From contig NZ_BAABJQ010000029.1 of assembly GCF_039543385.1 (NCBI RefSeq), positions 48,912 through 112,911 on the forward strand: a DNA stretch of 64,000 nucleotides, in the 5' to 3' direction. The notes under the pieces were generated by a model. That model did not search any database. It saw nothing but the letters and a program-made list of their open reading frames with translations, and was not told the DNA's origin. Every line of letters starts with the position of its first letter. Within the stretch, counting starts at the first letter, position 1. This document shows, piece by piece, positions 53,878 through 62,830 of this stretch. The translations under genes and the position numbers were made by a program. This stretch comes from Rugosimonospora acidiphila (GTDB taxonomy: Bacteria > Actinomycetota > Actinomycetes > Mycobacteriales > Micromonosporaceae).

Positions 53878-54642
53878 GTGGGGGTGTTGACGATCTGCTC
53901 GGGCAAGTCGACGGGCGTGACGACACTGTCGGTCGCGGTCGCGGCGGGGATGCCCGGCCCGGCCCCGGTTCTGCTAGTCGAGGCCGACCCGGCCGGTGGG
54001 GACCTCGCGGCCCGGTTCAATCTGCCCCCGGCGCCGGGGTTGGCCAGCGCCGCCGCGGCGGCCAGCGGCCTCGACGGTCCGCGATTTCCGGCCGCGCACG
54101 CCCAGCGGCTGCCGGTAGGGGTCGGGGCGTTGCTGTGCGCGTCGTCGTACCGACAGGCCTCGGCGTCGGTGACGCACGCGGCGAGTTCGGGGCTGCTGAC
54201 GGCCTGGGGCCGTGACGCGGTGGTGGTGGTCGACGTGGGCCGGCTGGATGCCGGATCACCGGCGTTCCCAATCGCGGCCGCGTCGAACGTGGTGCTGCTG
54301 GTGCTACGCCCCAGATGGGACGAGGCGGCGCACGCGGCCGCGACGGTCGCGGCGCTGCGCGAGGCGCGGGTCGACAACGTCGGTGTCGTGTTGGTCGGCG
54401 ATGGCCCGCTGTCGGCGAAGAGTATCGGCCGTGACTTGGGGGTCCTGGTGGTGCTGCAGACGCGGCAGGACCGGTGGGGGGCGAAGGTGTTCGGGGGTGA
54501 GCTCCCGCCGGGGCCTGGCTGGCGGCGGCTGAGTCTGGCGCGTGCCGGGCGCAGCGTCGCCGTGGCCCTGCACCACAGGCTGTGCCCGCCGCCGGCGGCG
54601 GCGGTTGGTGCGGCGGGGTGGGCGGCGGTGACCCGGCGGTGA
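53878..54642 (+). CDS. CpaE/TadZ-like P-loop protein
   Basis: 254 residues from the GTG at 53878. The N-terminal ICSGKSTGVTTLSVAVA is a variant of the MinD-type Walker A (the family usually reads KGSPGVTT). PVLLVEADPAGGDLA follows as the switch I-like strand and DAVVVVDVGRLDAGSP as Walker B. This is a pilus-positioning ATPase or pseudo-ATPase of the SIMIBI class. The Lys pattern differs from the canonical KGG-GKT, so ATP hydrolysis is uncertain. The stop overlaps the start of cpaF by four bases. Confidence 0.8.
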   Translation: MGVLTICSGKSTGVTTLSVAVAAGMPGPAPVLLVEADPAGGDLAARFNLPPAPGLASAAAAASGLDGPRFPAAHAQRLPVGVGALLCASSYRQASASVTHAASSGLLTAWGRDAVVVVDVGRLDAGSPAFPIAAASNVVLLVLRPRWDEAAHAAATVAALREARVDNVGVVLVGDGPLSAKSIGRDLGVLVVLQTRQDRWGAKVFGGELPPGPGWRRLSLARAGRSVAVALHHRLCPPPAAAVGAAGWAAVTRR

Positions 54643-56030
54643 ACGCGATGGTCACCGGCTATTCGTGGCCGCCGTCGCCCGCCCGAGCCGGTGCGGGTGC
54701 CGGGGTGGTGGACGAGGTGGCGACCCAGATCAGTCAGATGATCTCCAGTCAGCTGCAACGACCTGTCCCCCACGGCCCGGGCGGGTCCGGCGAGGCGGTG
54801 GTGGGCAGGGAGGAACTGGTCGAGCGGCTGCTCGGTGAGGCGCTGGTCAGCTACGCCCAGGCCGCGATCGCGGCCGGGTTCGACCCGCCGGATCCGGCCC
54901 TGCGGGCCGCGATCAGCAGCCGGGTCCGTGACGCGTTGCTCGGCTTGGGCCCGTTGCAGCCGCTGCTGGCCGACCCGGACGTCGAGAACATCGACATCAA
55001 CGGGTGGACCGAGGTGTGGCTGCAGTACACCGACGGTCGGCGGGCGCAGGCGCGGCCCTTGTTCGGGCCGGACGTGGACCGGGGTGACGACGCCGCGTTG
55101 GACGCGTTGATCCGCCAGATCGCCGCGCACGCAGGCGGTGGGGAGGAACGCCGCTTCGACCGGGGTTCCCCGTCGGTTTCCGCGCAGCTGCCCGACGGGT
55201 CCCGGATGTTCGCGGTGATGGCGGTCGGTGCCCGCACCTACGTGTCGATCCGCCGGCACCGGTTGAGCCTGGTCGACCTGACCCAGTTGTGTGAGCAGTT
55301 CGCCACGATCAGCCCGGCGATGGTCGCCTTGCTCAGCGCCCTGGTCCGCGCGAAGCGCAACATCGTGGTCGCCGGGGGCACCGACACCGGGAAGACGACG
55401 TTCCTGCGGGCCCTGGCCAGGGCGATCCCCGCCTACGAGCGGCTGATCACCGTGGAAGACGTCCTCGAGTTGGATCTGCACCGCGACCCGTTCCACCCGA
55501 ACGTCGTGGCGTTGCAGTCCCGCGCGGCGAACATCGAGGGTGTCGGCGCGATCCCGATGGACGAGCTGGTCCGGATGGGGTTGCGGATGAACCCCGACCG
55601 GGTGTTCGTCGGTGAGGTCCGCGGCGCCGAGGCGATCCCGATGTGTCAGGCCATGCGGCAGGGCAACGACGGGTCGATGACCACCCTGCACGCGTCGGAC
55701 TCCGAGCAGGTGTTCAGCCGCCTGGCCACCTGCGCCATGACCACCGGCTCGACCCCGGTCACGTTCGAGACGATGAGCCGGCTGATCGCCGAAGCGGTCC
55801 ACGTCGTGGTGCATCTGGACTGGTCCCCGGACGGGCGGCGGGTGGTGTCCTCGATCCGGGAGGTCACCGGGTTCGACGGCACCCAGGTGACCTCGAACGA
55901 GGTGTACCAGCCGGGCCCGGACCGCCGCGCCCGGTACGCGGTGCCGCCGCGGCAGCAGACCCTGCGGGCGTTGATCGCGGTCGGGTTCGACCCGGCCGTG
56001 CTGGACGCCGACCGTCAAGGCTGGAGGTGA
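54639..56030 (+). CDS. cpaF: Secretion/assembly ATPase CpaF (TadA)
   Basis: 463 residues from the GTG at 54639 (ATG at 54648 is possible). It is a VirB11/PilT-type hexameric ATPase: N-terminal helical part, VENIDINGWTEVWLQYTDGR, then Walker A GGTDTGKTT near residue 248. The Asp box reads VEDVLELDL. Walker B is in NPDRVFVGEVRGAEA near residue 318, followed by the His box (GSMTTLHASD). It powers assembly of the Flp pilus from the cytoplasm together with TadB and TadC, whose genes follow without gaps. The P-loop reads GTDTGKT rather than the common GATGSGKT. Confidence 0.93.
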   Translation: MNAMVTGYSWPPSPARAGAGAGVVDEVATQISQMISSQLQRPVPHGPGGSGEAVVGREELVERLLGEALVSYAQAAIAAGFDPPDPALRAAISSRVRDALLGLGPLQPLLADPDVENIDINGWTEVWLQYTDGRRAQARPLFGPDVDRGDDAALDALIRQIAAHAGGGEERRFDRGSPSVSAQLPDGSRMFAVMAVGARTYVSIRRHRLSLVDLTQLCEQFATISPAMVALLSALVRAKRNIVVAGGTDTGKTTFLRALARAIPAYERLITVEDVLELDLHRDPFHPNVVALQSRAANIEGVGAIPMDELVRMGLRMNPDRVFVGEVRGAEAIPMCQAMRQGNDGSMTTLHASDSEQVFSRLATCAMTTGSTPVTFETMSRLIAEAVHVVVHLDWSPDGRRVVSSIREVTGFDGTQVTSNEVYQPGPDRRARYAVPPRQQTLRALIAVGFDPAVLDADRQGWR

Positions 56031-56032
56031 TC

Positions 56033-56878
56033 ATGGCGCCCACGATCGCCGCGCTGCTCGGGGTCGGCTGCGCCACGGCGCTGACCTTCGCGGTCGACGG
56101 TGCCACCCGGCGGCCCCGCGTTCCTCGCCGCGGGGCGCGGCTGGGGGTGCGCCGCGATGTTGTGCTGCGGGCCGCGGCCGGGGCCGGGGCCGGGCTGCTG
56201 GTGCAGGTCGGAACCGGGTGGCCGGTCGCCGCCCTGTTCACCGCCCTGACCGTGGTCCTGCTCCCCCGGCTGGCGGGTCAGCGCCGCGCCGCCAACGACA
56301 TCGACCAGCGGGTCGAGGCGATCGCGACCTGGACCGAGACGCTGCGCGACACCCTGCGCGGGGCCGCCGGCCTGGAACAGGCCATCGTCGACAGCGCCAC
56401 CCTGCCACCGGAGGCGATCGCCGCCCCGGTGCGGGCCCTGGCCGACGACGTGTCCCGACGGGTCGACATGACCGCCGCGCTGCGACGCTTCGCCCTGACC
56501 GTGGCCGACCCCATCGCCGACCTCGTCCTGGTCCAGCTGTCGCTGGCGGCCAACGCCCAGGCCGGCAAGCTCGGGGAGGCGTTGTCGGCGATGGCGCGGC
56601 AGGCCCGCGCCCACGTCGCGGACCGGTTGGACGCCGAAACCGATCGGGCCGGGGCCCGGGCGGAGATCCGGATGGTCGTGGCCACCACCGTGGTGCTGGT
56701 CGGCGGACTGGACATCTTCCGCCACGCGTTCCTCGCCCCGTACCACACCATGACCGGGCAACTGGTTCTCGCGCTGGTCGGTGGCCTGTTCCTGACCGCG
56801 TTCGGGTGGATGGGCCGGCTGGCCCGGTTCGGCGCCCCACCGAGGGTCTTGGTCGACGATTCGGCGGCGCGGCCATGA
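56033..56878 (+). CDS. TadB-like type II secretion system F-domain protein
   Basis: 281 residues from the ATG at 56033 with GGAGG upstream. Hydrophobic segments lie at both ends: VLRAAAGAGAGLLVQVGTGW near residue 45, and two at the C-terminus (MVVATTVVLVGGLDIF and GQLVLALVGGLFLTAFGW). The central helical T2SSF domain has DIDQRVEAIATWTETLRDTL and RGAAGLEQAI. TadB forms the inner-membrane platform with TadC. The ATGA overlap with the next gene shows tight coupling. Confidence 0.9.
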   Translation: MAPTIAALLGVGCATALTFAVDGATRRPRVPRRGARLGVRRDVVLRAAAGAGAGLLVQVGTGWPVAALFTALTVVLLPRLAGQRRAANDIDQRVEAIATWTETLRDTLRGAAGLEQAIVDSATLPPEAIAAPVRALADDVSRRVDMTAALRRFALTVADPIADLVLVQLSLAANAQAGKLGEALSAMARQARAHVADRLDAETDRAGARAEIRMVVATTVVLVGGLDIFRHAFLAPYHTMTGQLVLALVGGLFLTAFGWMGRLARFGAPPRVLVDDSAARP

Positions 56879-57789
56879 TCTGGACGATCCTGTTCGGCGC
56901 CGGCACCGGCCTGGCCCTCTGGCTGGCCCTCGACGCGGTGCTGCCCGCCCAGCCGCGGCTGGGTGTGGTGGTCGCCGCGCTGAACACCACGACCGTGACC
57001 GCGCCAGCAGCCCCGGTCGGCACCGGGCGGCCGGTCCCCGGGTGGCTCGCGCGCCCACTGGGACCCGCGCTGCGGCTGCTGGGCCGCGCCGGGCTCCCCC
57101 GACCCGCCACCCTGCGGGACCTCGCGCTGCTGGACCGCGACCCGGCCGGCTACCTCGCCGTTCAACTCGGCACCGCCGTGGCCGGGCTGGCGGCACCGGC
57201 GCTGCTGTCCACCCTGGCCGCCGCGGCGGCGGGAATTCAGGTGAACCTTGAACTGCCGCTGTGGGCCGGGCTGTGCGCCGCGGCCGCCGGGGCGTTGCTC
57301 CCCCAGGTGGCGTTACGCGCCCAGGCCGCGAAACGACGCGTCGAGCTGCGCCACGCCCTGTCCACCCTGCTCGACCTGGTCGTCATCTGCCTGGCCGGAG
57401 GCGCTGGGGTGGAGCAGGCCCTGCACGACGCGTCCCGTCCCATCCTCGGCTCCAGCTGGGGCATGCGCCGGCTGCGGGGCGCGATCGAGGCCGCGCACCG
57501 TGCGCAGGTCGCCCCGTGGCGCACCCTCGGCCAGCTCGGCGCGGACACCGGCGTGCGGCAGCTGCAGGAACTGGCCGCCGCGGTGATGCGGGCCGGCCGC
57601 GACGGGGCCCCGGTCGGCCCGTCGCTGACCGCGCGGGCCGACACCCTGCGCACCCGGCAGGCCGCCGACCTCAAAGCCCACGCGAAAGCCGCCAACCAAC
57701 GCATGGTGTTACCGATCATGCTCATGGCCCTGGCCTACGTGATCTTCCTGTTCTACCCGGCGGTGGAGGCGATCAGCGCCGGCCTCTGA
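56875..57789 (+). CDS. TadC-like type II secretion system F-domain protein
   Basis: 304 residues starting at the ATG that overlaps the TadB stop. An N-terminal membrane helix is followed by LRDLALLDRDPAGYLAVQLG, then hydrophobic segments near residues 100-145. The T2SSF domain reads RHALSTLLDLVVICLAGGAG and VEQALHDASRP, and the protein ends with QRMVLPIMLMALAYVIFLFY. It is the second platform protein of the Flp machine. A 53-base gap then precedes the pilin gene, leaving room for separate control of pilin level. Confidence 0.9.
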   Translation: MIWTILFGAGTGLALWLALDAVLPAQPRLGVVVAALNTTTVTAPAAPVGTGRPVPGWLARPLGPALRLLGRAGLPRPATLRDLALLDRDPAGYLAVQLGTAVAGLAAPALLSTLAAAAAGIQVNLELPLWAGLCAAAAGALLPQVALRAQAAKRRVELRHALSTLLDLVVICLAGGAGVEQALHDASRPILGSSWGMRRLRGAIEAAHRAQVAPWRTLGQLGADTGVRQLQELAAAVMRAGRDGAPVGPSLTARADTLRTRQAADLKAHAKAANQRMVLPIMLMALAYVIFLFYPAVEAISAGL

Positions 57790-57842
57790 AAGGTCCGTGA
57801 GTTCACGAAATCCGCTAAGCCCCTCGGTGAAAGGTCACCCGG

Positions 57843-58049
57843 ATGTTCCACCGCGTCGCCGCGTTCCTGTCCACCACCCCGTCGCTGCTGCGCGAACGCG
57901 TCCAGCGGCTGCGAGAAAACCCCGATGCCGGGATGACGATGGCCGAGTACCTGCTGATGCTGGCCATCGTGGTGGCCATCGGTCTGGTGCTGACCGCCAT
58001 CCTGGTACCGAAGTTCACCGCCAAGGCCAACGGCATCAACCTCAACTAG
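57843..58049 (+). CDS. Flp-family pilin
   Basis: 68 residues with a GTGAAAGG ribosome site region. A long basic leader is followed by NPDAGMTMAEYLLMLAIVVA and IGLVLTAILVPKF: Gly at the cleavage site, Glu at mature position 5 or so, Tyr after it, and one hydrophobic helix. This is the Flp prepilin pattern (G-x-T-x-x-EY). It would be cleaved by the A24 peptidase encoded at 49772 and assembled by CpaF, TadB and TadC. It is the major structural subunit. Confidence 0.9.
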   Translation: MFHRVAAFLSTTPSLLRERVQRLRENPDAGMTMAEYLLMLAIVVAIGLVLTAILVPKFTAKANGINLN

Positions 58050-58064
58050 GCCCGGGATCCCGCG

Positions 58065-58463
58065 ATGCGCCGACACCCACACCGACCCGGGCCGAGCTGG
58101 GGCGACGACACGGGCGCAGTGGTGGTCGAGTCGCTGACGTTCGTGCTGCCCATGGCCGCCGTGACGTTCTTCGCCCTGCTCCAGTTCGCGCTGTGGGGCC
58201 TGGCCTTGCTGGGCGCCCGGGACGCCGCCGACGGCGGGGCCTGCGATGCCGCCGCGTACGGTGCCACCGCCCGTGATGGGCAGACCAGCGCCACCACCCG
58301 CCTGGACAACATCGCCGGCCAGCTGCTGCGCGACCCGCGGGTCACCGCCGCCCGCGACGCGACCACCGCCCAGGTCACGGTCAGCGGCGACAGCCCGCTC
58401 ATCCACCTGCCGGTCGGTTGGACGGCGGTCTGCCCCCTCGAGCGTTTCACCCCTGGAGGCTGA
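58065..58463 (+). CDS. TadE-family pseudopilin
   Basis: 132 residues. After a short leader, DDTGAVVVESLTFVLPMAAV and TFFALLQFALWGLALLGARD give the TadE core, with Glu following the Val run and one helix. A soluble domain with one Cys near each end (GGACDAAAYG, WTAVCPLERF) follows. TadE-like minor pilins are processed by the same peptidase. It begins 15 bases after the pilin gene. Confidence 0.85.
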   Translation: MRRHPHRPGPSWGDDTGAVVVESLTFVLPMAAVTFFALLQFALWGLALLGARDAADGGACDAAAYGATARDGQTSATTRLDNIAGQLLRDPRVTAARDATTAQVTVSGDSPLIHLPVGWTAVCPLERFTPGG

Positions 58464-58465
58464 CC

Positions 58466-58915
58466 ATGACCCGCGCCTTCCGCCACCGCCTCGCACGCCT
58501 GGCCGCCGCCCCGGACCGGGGAGTGGCCGCCGCCGAGTGGCTGATCATCGGCCTGCCTGTCGCCCTTCTCCTGCTCGGCCTCGCAATGATCATCATTCGG
58601 GGGGAATCCGCCGGCGCGGACCTGACCAACGCGGCCTCCGCCGCGTCCCGCGCCGCCTCGCTGCAACTGACGCCGGGGCGGGCCACCGCCGCCGCCCGGC
58701 GCACCGCGACCGCGGACCTGACCAGCGCCACCACCGCCTGCCGGAAGATCGCCGTGGCGGTGGACACTCATCGGTTCGCGCCCGGCGGCGCGGTGACCGT
58801 CACCGTGGCCTGCACCATCAGCCTGTCCGACCTGCCCATCCCCACCACCCCGACCCGGCGGCTGAGCGCCACCGCGACCTCACCCGTCGACGTCTACGGC
58901 GCGGCCACCTCATGA
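58466..58915 (+). CDS. TadE/TadF-like minor pseudopilin
   Basis: 149 residues from the ATG at 58466 with CTGGAGG upstream. PDRGVAAAEWLIIGLPVALL and LLGLAMIIIRGESAGADLTN form the TadE-type helix with Glu in AAEW. A domain with two Cys (TTACRKIAV, VTVACTISL) follows. It starts two bases after the preceding stop and overlaps the TadG gene by four bases. It is probably a second minor pilin. Confidence 0.85.
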   Translation: MTRAFRHRLARLAAAPDRGVAAAEWLIIGLPVALLLLGLAMIIIRGESAGADLTNAASAASRAASLQLTPGRATAAARRTATADLTSATTACRKIAVAVDTHRFAPGGAVTVTVACTISLSDLPIPTTPTRRLSATATSPVDVYGAATS

Positions 58916-59352
58916 CCACCCGTTCCCGCACCGGGCGGTGGTGGCGGCGCGACGACGGGGTCGCCGCCGCCTGGACCCTGCTGACCATCCCGATCGCGCT
59001 GATCGCGTTGGGTCTCGTCCTGGACACCGGCACCGGCATCCAGGCCTGGAACACCGACCGCAACCACGCCGCTGACGCCGCCCGCACCGGCGCGCAACAG
59101 ATCGACCTCGCCCGGTACCGGCAGACCGGCACCATCCAGCTCGACCCCGCAGCCGCGGCCGCCGCCGCCCGCGCCTACCTGGCCACGGTCGGCGCCACAG
59201 GCACCGCCACCGCGACGGTAACCACGGTCACGGTCACCGTCACCAGTACCACCCCCACCCAGCTGCTCAACCTCGCCGGGGTGCGGACCCTCCACGAACA
59301 GGCCACCCAAACCGCGACCCCGCTGCACGGGGTGACCGCGCCCGTACCGTAA
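58912..59352 (+). CDS. TadG-like pilus assembly protein
   Basis: 146 residues. RRDDGVAAAWTLLTIPIALI and ALGLVLDTGTGIQAWNTDRN form the TadG-type N-terminal helix with the DxxxxxQAW pattern, followed by ADAARTGAQQIDLARY and a Thr-rich beta domain. There is no von Willebrand domain, so this is the short actinobacterial form. The ATG overlaps the preceding stop. It would cap or anchor the pilus at the membrane. Confidence 0.85.
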   Translation: MTTRSRTGRWWRRDDGVAAAWTLLTIPIALIALGLVLDTGTGIQAWNTDRNHAADAARTGAQQIDLARYRQTGTIQLDPAAAAAAARAYLATVGATGTATATVTTVTVTVTSTTPTQLLNLAGVRTLHEQATQTATPLHGVTAPVP

Positions 59353-59363
59353 AGGAGACCCTC

Positions 59364-62300
59364 ATGCCTGGCCATCCCCGCGCCGGGCGGGCGATCCGCT
59401 TCACCACGAGCCTCATCGCCCTGGCCGCCCTGGTCGCCGGCCTGCCGGCGGCGCTGGTCTGCGTCATCGGCAGCCCCCTGCCGGCCAGCGCCCAGCAAGC
59501 GTGGCTGTGGGCGACAACCCCACCCACCGGCACCGTCGTGGAGGACCTCCTCGCGATGCTGGTGTGGCTGCTCTGGTTGGTGTTCGTGGCGACTCTGGTC
59601 GACGAAGCCCGCTACCTGCGCCGTGGCGAACACCGCACCAGCCGAACCGTGTTGAACCCGATGCGCTACTTCGCCGCGACGCTGATCGCCGGACTCATGA
59701 TGAGTCCCGCCGCCACGGCGGCGACCGCGATGGCCGCTCCCCCCATCGCCGCGCTGCCACCCGTCGCCGTCACCACGACGGTCACGGCCCCCACCAGCGG
59801 GCCGAACCTCGCCGCGGCGTTACGGATACCGCTGGTGGTGCCCGACAACACGACCACCACACCCGCAACCGACCCGTCGGGCCACAGCCAGACCGTGGCC
59901 CCGGCGCCGACTCAGCTGATCGTGCTGGTCGGCCACCAGCACTACACCTACACCGTCAAAACCGGCGACACACTGTGGCACATCTCCGCGCAATGGCTGG
60001 GTAACCCCATGCGGTGGAGCGAGATCTACCACCTCAACCAACACGCCTACGACCAGCACGGGCGGATGCGTCACGGCGACCACATCCAGACCGGCTGGGT
60101 GCTGACTATGCCGGACGGCGCCGCCCCACCCGCCGGAGCAACCCCCGTCCCCGCGCCGGTAACCCCACCCGCGCCGGCCCCCGCGCACACGCGGCCCGCC
60201 GGACCGCCCGCCGCCGGCCCTGCCGGCCCAGGCACGATCACCCCGACCACACCGGCCACCCCTGGGCCCGCGAGCGCCGCCTCCACCGGCGTCACCCCGT
60301 CAGCCTCACCATCGACCACGGCGCCGACGCCTACCACCGTCAGCGCCGCGCCCACGGCTCCCCCGCCGTCGGCCCGTGCCGCGCCAGCCGCCACCGCGAC
60401 CAACGCCGACCAGGCATCCCCCGCCCAGCGGCATCGGCCGGCCGGCGTGCGGCTACCCGAAGGCGGCTGGGTGGACCTGGGCCTGGCAGCGGCGATCGTG
60501 GCCGCCACGGCGCTGGTCTGGGCCCATCGCCGACGCCGCTACACACCCCGACCGCCCTCACCCGACCTGCGCCTGGACGACCCTGAGCTCGCCCCCATGC
60601 CGCCGGCCGTCACCCAGATCCGGCGCGGACTGCGCCAACACGCCCCACGCACCGCCTCACCAGGATGGGCCGACCGCGACGCCGACCTCGACGTGTTCGC
60701 CGACGGCCAGCGGGATCGCGTCGACCCGCTCGACGTGGACGAGCCCGACCCGGACCAGGCCGAGCAGGACGATCTGTCCGAGCTCGACCTCGACGACCGT
60801 GGCGAAATCGACCCAGCTGCTGGGGCTGACTGGCAGACCGAGGGACCGCAGCGCCCCGACAATCTGCCAGCCGTACCCGCGCTGAACAACCCCCTGTCCG
60901 CGGTGTGGCCACCGGCCGGACTCGGCCTGACCGGCCCAGGCGCGCAAGCCGCCGCCCGAGGATTCCTCGCCGCCGCGCTCGCCGCTGGCGGCCTGAACGA
61001 CCCAGACGCGCGCAGCTGGGTGGTCATGCCCTCGGCCACCGCGGCAACCCTGCTCGGCGCTGCCGCCGTCCAGCTGCCCACCACCCCACGGCTGACCATC
61101 AGCGCGGGCCTCGACGACGCCCTGGAAATCCTGGAAACCCAGACGCTGCACCGCACCCGACTCGTCTACCGGCGGGAAGTCGACGACGTCGCCGCGCTAC
61201 GCCGCGCCGACCCGTACGAAGAGCCACTCCCCCCGATCGTGCTGATCGCCGACGCCGTCGCCGACCACGAACGGGCCCGCATCGCCGCCCTGTTGTCCCA
61301 GGGACAACGCCTCGACATCCACGGTGTCCTCGTCGGCCAGTGGCCGGCGGGCAACACCGTGGCCGTGGCCGAGGACGGAACCACCAGCCCCGCCGACGGC
61401 GACACCGCCCGGCACGGCCGGCACCCCGCCGACCTCGATCGGCTCTCGGTTCTCGACCCTGGTCAGACCTTGGATCTGATCACGACTCTCGCCGAGTCCC
61501 ACACCGGACTGGCGCACAGGCCACCGGTGGAGACCCCGGCCTCCGCCAGCCAACCCTCCCGCGCCGGGGACGGTTCCGTCTCCGGCGCAGTCGCGCTGGC
61601 CCCAACCGATACCGAGGTGCCGGTCCAGGGCCCGACCACTGGACCAGGCAGCACCGCGGAACCCCCGGCTGCGACGCCGGCAGTAGCAACGACGACCTGG
61701 GACGCCGGCGAGGAGATCGACGCCGACGTCACCGAACGCCAGAACGCCGCAGGCAGCGGCCCGCAGGACACGAGCGCCGGCAGGGTGCAGGTACGCGTGC
61801 TCGGCGAGGCCCGGATCCTGGGCGCCGACCCCACCTACCACCTCCGCGCCAAATCACTCGAACTGCTGGTCTACCTCGCCGTACACGACGGCGCCGCCCG
61901 CCACGACGCGATCCTCGACGACCTCATCCCCGAAGCCCCCGCCGCGAAAGCGCCCCACCGGCTGCACACCTACGTCTCGGCCCTGCGTAACGCTCTACGC
62001 CGCGCGAGCGGCACGTCGGCCACCTTCATCAACCACGCCCCCATGCAGTACACCCTGATTAACAACCTGTTCGACATCGATCTGTGGCGCATGCGGCAAG
62101 CCCTGCGCGACGCGCAACACGCTACGGACCCACAGTCGCGCACGGAGGCGCTACGCCGCGCCGTGACCACTTACCACGGGCCGCTCGCTGAAGGCTTCGA
62201 CTACGACTGGATCGAACCGTACCGACAAGCCATTCGCCAGCAGGTCCTCGACGCGCACTTGGCACTCGCCGACACCCTCGACGGGCACCCTCATGACCAA

Positions 62301-62567
62301 CTCGCGATCCTGCACGCGGCGATCGACCTTGACCCATATTCCGAATCGACCTACCAGCAGGCGATGCGCGCTCACAGCGCGCTGCGCGACCTCGATGCTA
62401 TTCGCACCCTGCGACAAGCATTGACGCGGCGTCTCGCGGAGATCGACGCCGAACCCGACGAGGCCACCATCGCGCTCGCCGACCTGCTCGTCACACAACT
62501 GCGGCATCACCCATCTCGCACCGAGCCACGGCGTGCGGCCGACCCCGGTGACGACACCGCCGCGTGA
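59364..62567 (+). CDS. LysM and BTAD (bacterial transcriptional activation) domain membrane protein
   Basis: 1067 residues with GGAGA upstream. Three hydrophobic segments lie in the first 135 residues (IRFTTSLIALAALVAGL, DLLAMLVWLLWLVFVATL, FAATLIAGLMMSPAATAA). A LysM domain follows at residues ~192-245 (YTYTVKTGDTLWHISAQWLG), then a Pro/Thr linker and another helix (GLAAAIVAATALVWA) near 375. The C-terminal ~270 residues are SARP-like: VRVLGEARILGADPTYHLRA wing and a BTAD TPR part (LRRAVTTYHGPLAEGFDYDW). Such proteins recur at the end of actinobacterial Tad loci. The topology places LysM outside, on peptidoglycan, and BTAD inside, suggesting a wall-sensing regulator or assembly scaffold. Confidence 0.88.
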   Translation: MPGHPRAGRAIRFTTSLIALAALVAGLPAALVCVIGSPLPASAQQAWLWATTPPTGTVVEDLLAMLVWLLWLVFVATLVDEARYLRRGEHRTSRTVLNPMRYFAATLIAGLMMSPAATAATAMAAPPIAALPPVAVTTTVTAPTSGPNLAAALRIPLVVPDNTTTTPATDPSGHSQTVAPAPTQLIVLVGHQHYTYTVKTGDTLWHISAQWLGNPMRWSEIYHLNQHAYDQHGRMRHGDHIQTGWVLTMPDGAAPPAGATPVPAPVTPPAPAPAHTRPAGPPAAGPAGPGTITPTTPATPGPASAASTGVTPSASPSTTAPTPTTVSAAPTAPPPSARAAPAATATNADQASPAQRHRPAGVRLPEGGWVDLGLAAAIVAATALVWAHRRRRYTPRPPSPDLRLDDPELAPMPPAVTQIRRGLRQHAPRTASPGWADRDADLDVFADGQRDRVDPLDVDEPDPDQAEQDDLSELDLDDRGEIDPAAGADWQTEGPQRPDNLPAVPALNNPLSAVWPPAGLGLTGPGAQAAARGFLAAALAAGGLNDPDARSWVVMPSATAATLLGAAAVQLPTTPRLTISAGLDDALEILETQTLHRTRLVYRREVDDVAALRRADPYEEPLPPIVLIADAVADHERARIAALLSQGQRLDIHGVLVGQWPAGNTVAVAEDGTTSPADGDTARHGRHPADLDRLSVLDPGQTLDLITTLAESHTGLAHRPPVETPASASQPSRAGDGSVSGAVALAPTDTEVPVQGPTTGPGSTAEPPAATPAVATTTWDAGEEIDADVTERQNAAGSGPQDTSAGRVQVRVLGEARILGADPTYHLRAKSLELLVYLAVHDGAARHDAILDDLIPEAPAAKAPHRLHTYVSALRNALRRASGTSATFINHAPMQYTLINNLFDIDLWRMRQALRDAQHATDPQSRTEALRRAVTTYHGPLAEGFDYDWIEPYRQAIRQQVLDAHLALADTLDGHPHDQLAILHAAIDLDPYSESTYQQAMRAHSALRDLDAIRTLRQALTRRLAEIDAEPDEATIALADLLVTQLRHHPSRTEPRRAADPGDDTAA

Positions 62568-62728
62568 CTATCCCCGACCATGACGAGCCGCAGCAGTTGC
62601 GCGCTCCCCGCGAAGCTGAGGCGCCGGCATCGCGAACCGCGACGCGTCGCACCCTCACAGTGACCCTTTGGCCGGAACTTGTGGCGGCTGCCGTACGAGA
62701 TGAGCGCGTTCATGTGCTGAGTGTCTGA
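62564..62728 (+). CDS. Small 54-residue protein coupled to the LysM-BTAD gene
   Basis: The GTG at 62564 overlaps the upstream TGA (GTGA). The frame reads TIPDHDEPQQLRAPREAEAP, then TLTVTLWPELVAAAVRDERV and ends at 62728. Length, overlap and a helix-like C-terminus suggest a real small cytoplasmic protein at the end of the operon. The family is unknown, and it could be a chance frame. Confidence 0.45.
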   Translation: MTIPDHDEPQQLRAPREAEAPASRTATRRTLTVTLWPELVAAAVRDERVHVLSV

Positions 62729-62830
62729 GGGGTTCACCGCGCAACGACGGCCGGAGTATGCGGGCTGCTGGACCCTCCCAAGGTGGCGGAATGCTGATAC
62801 GTTGCCCCGGGGACTGGGGCGGGGGACAAG

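Noticed and set aside
62507..62737. 76-codon minus-strand reading frame opposite the LysM-BTAD end
   Set aside because: No ribosome site, Arg-rich, and the plus-strand 54-codon frame overlaps in a better operon position.
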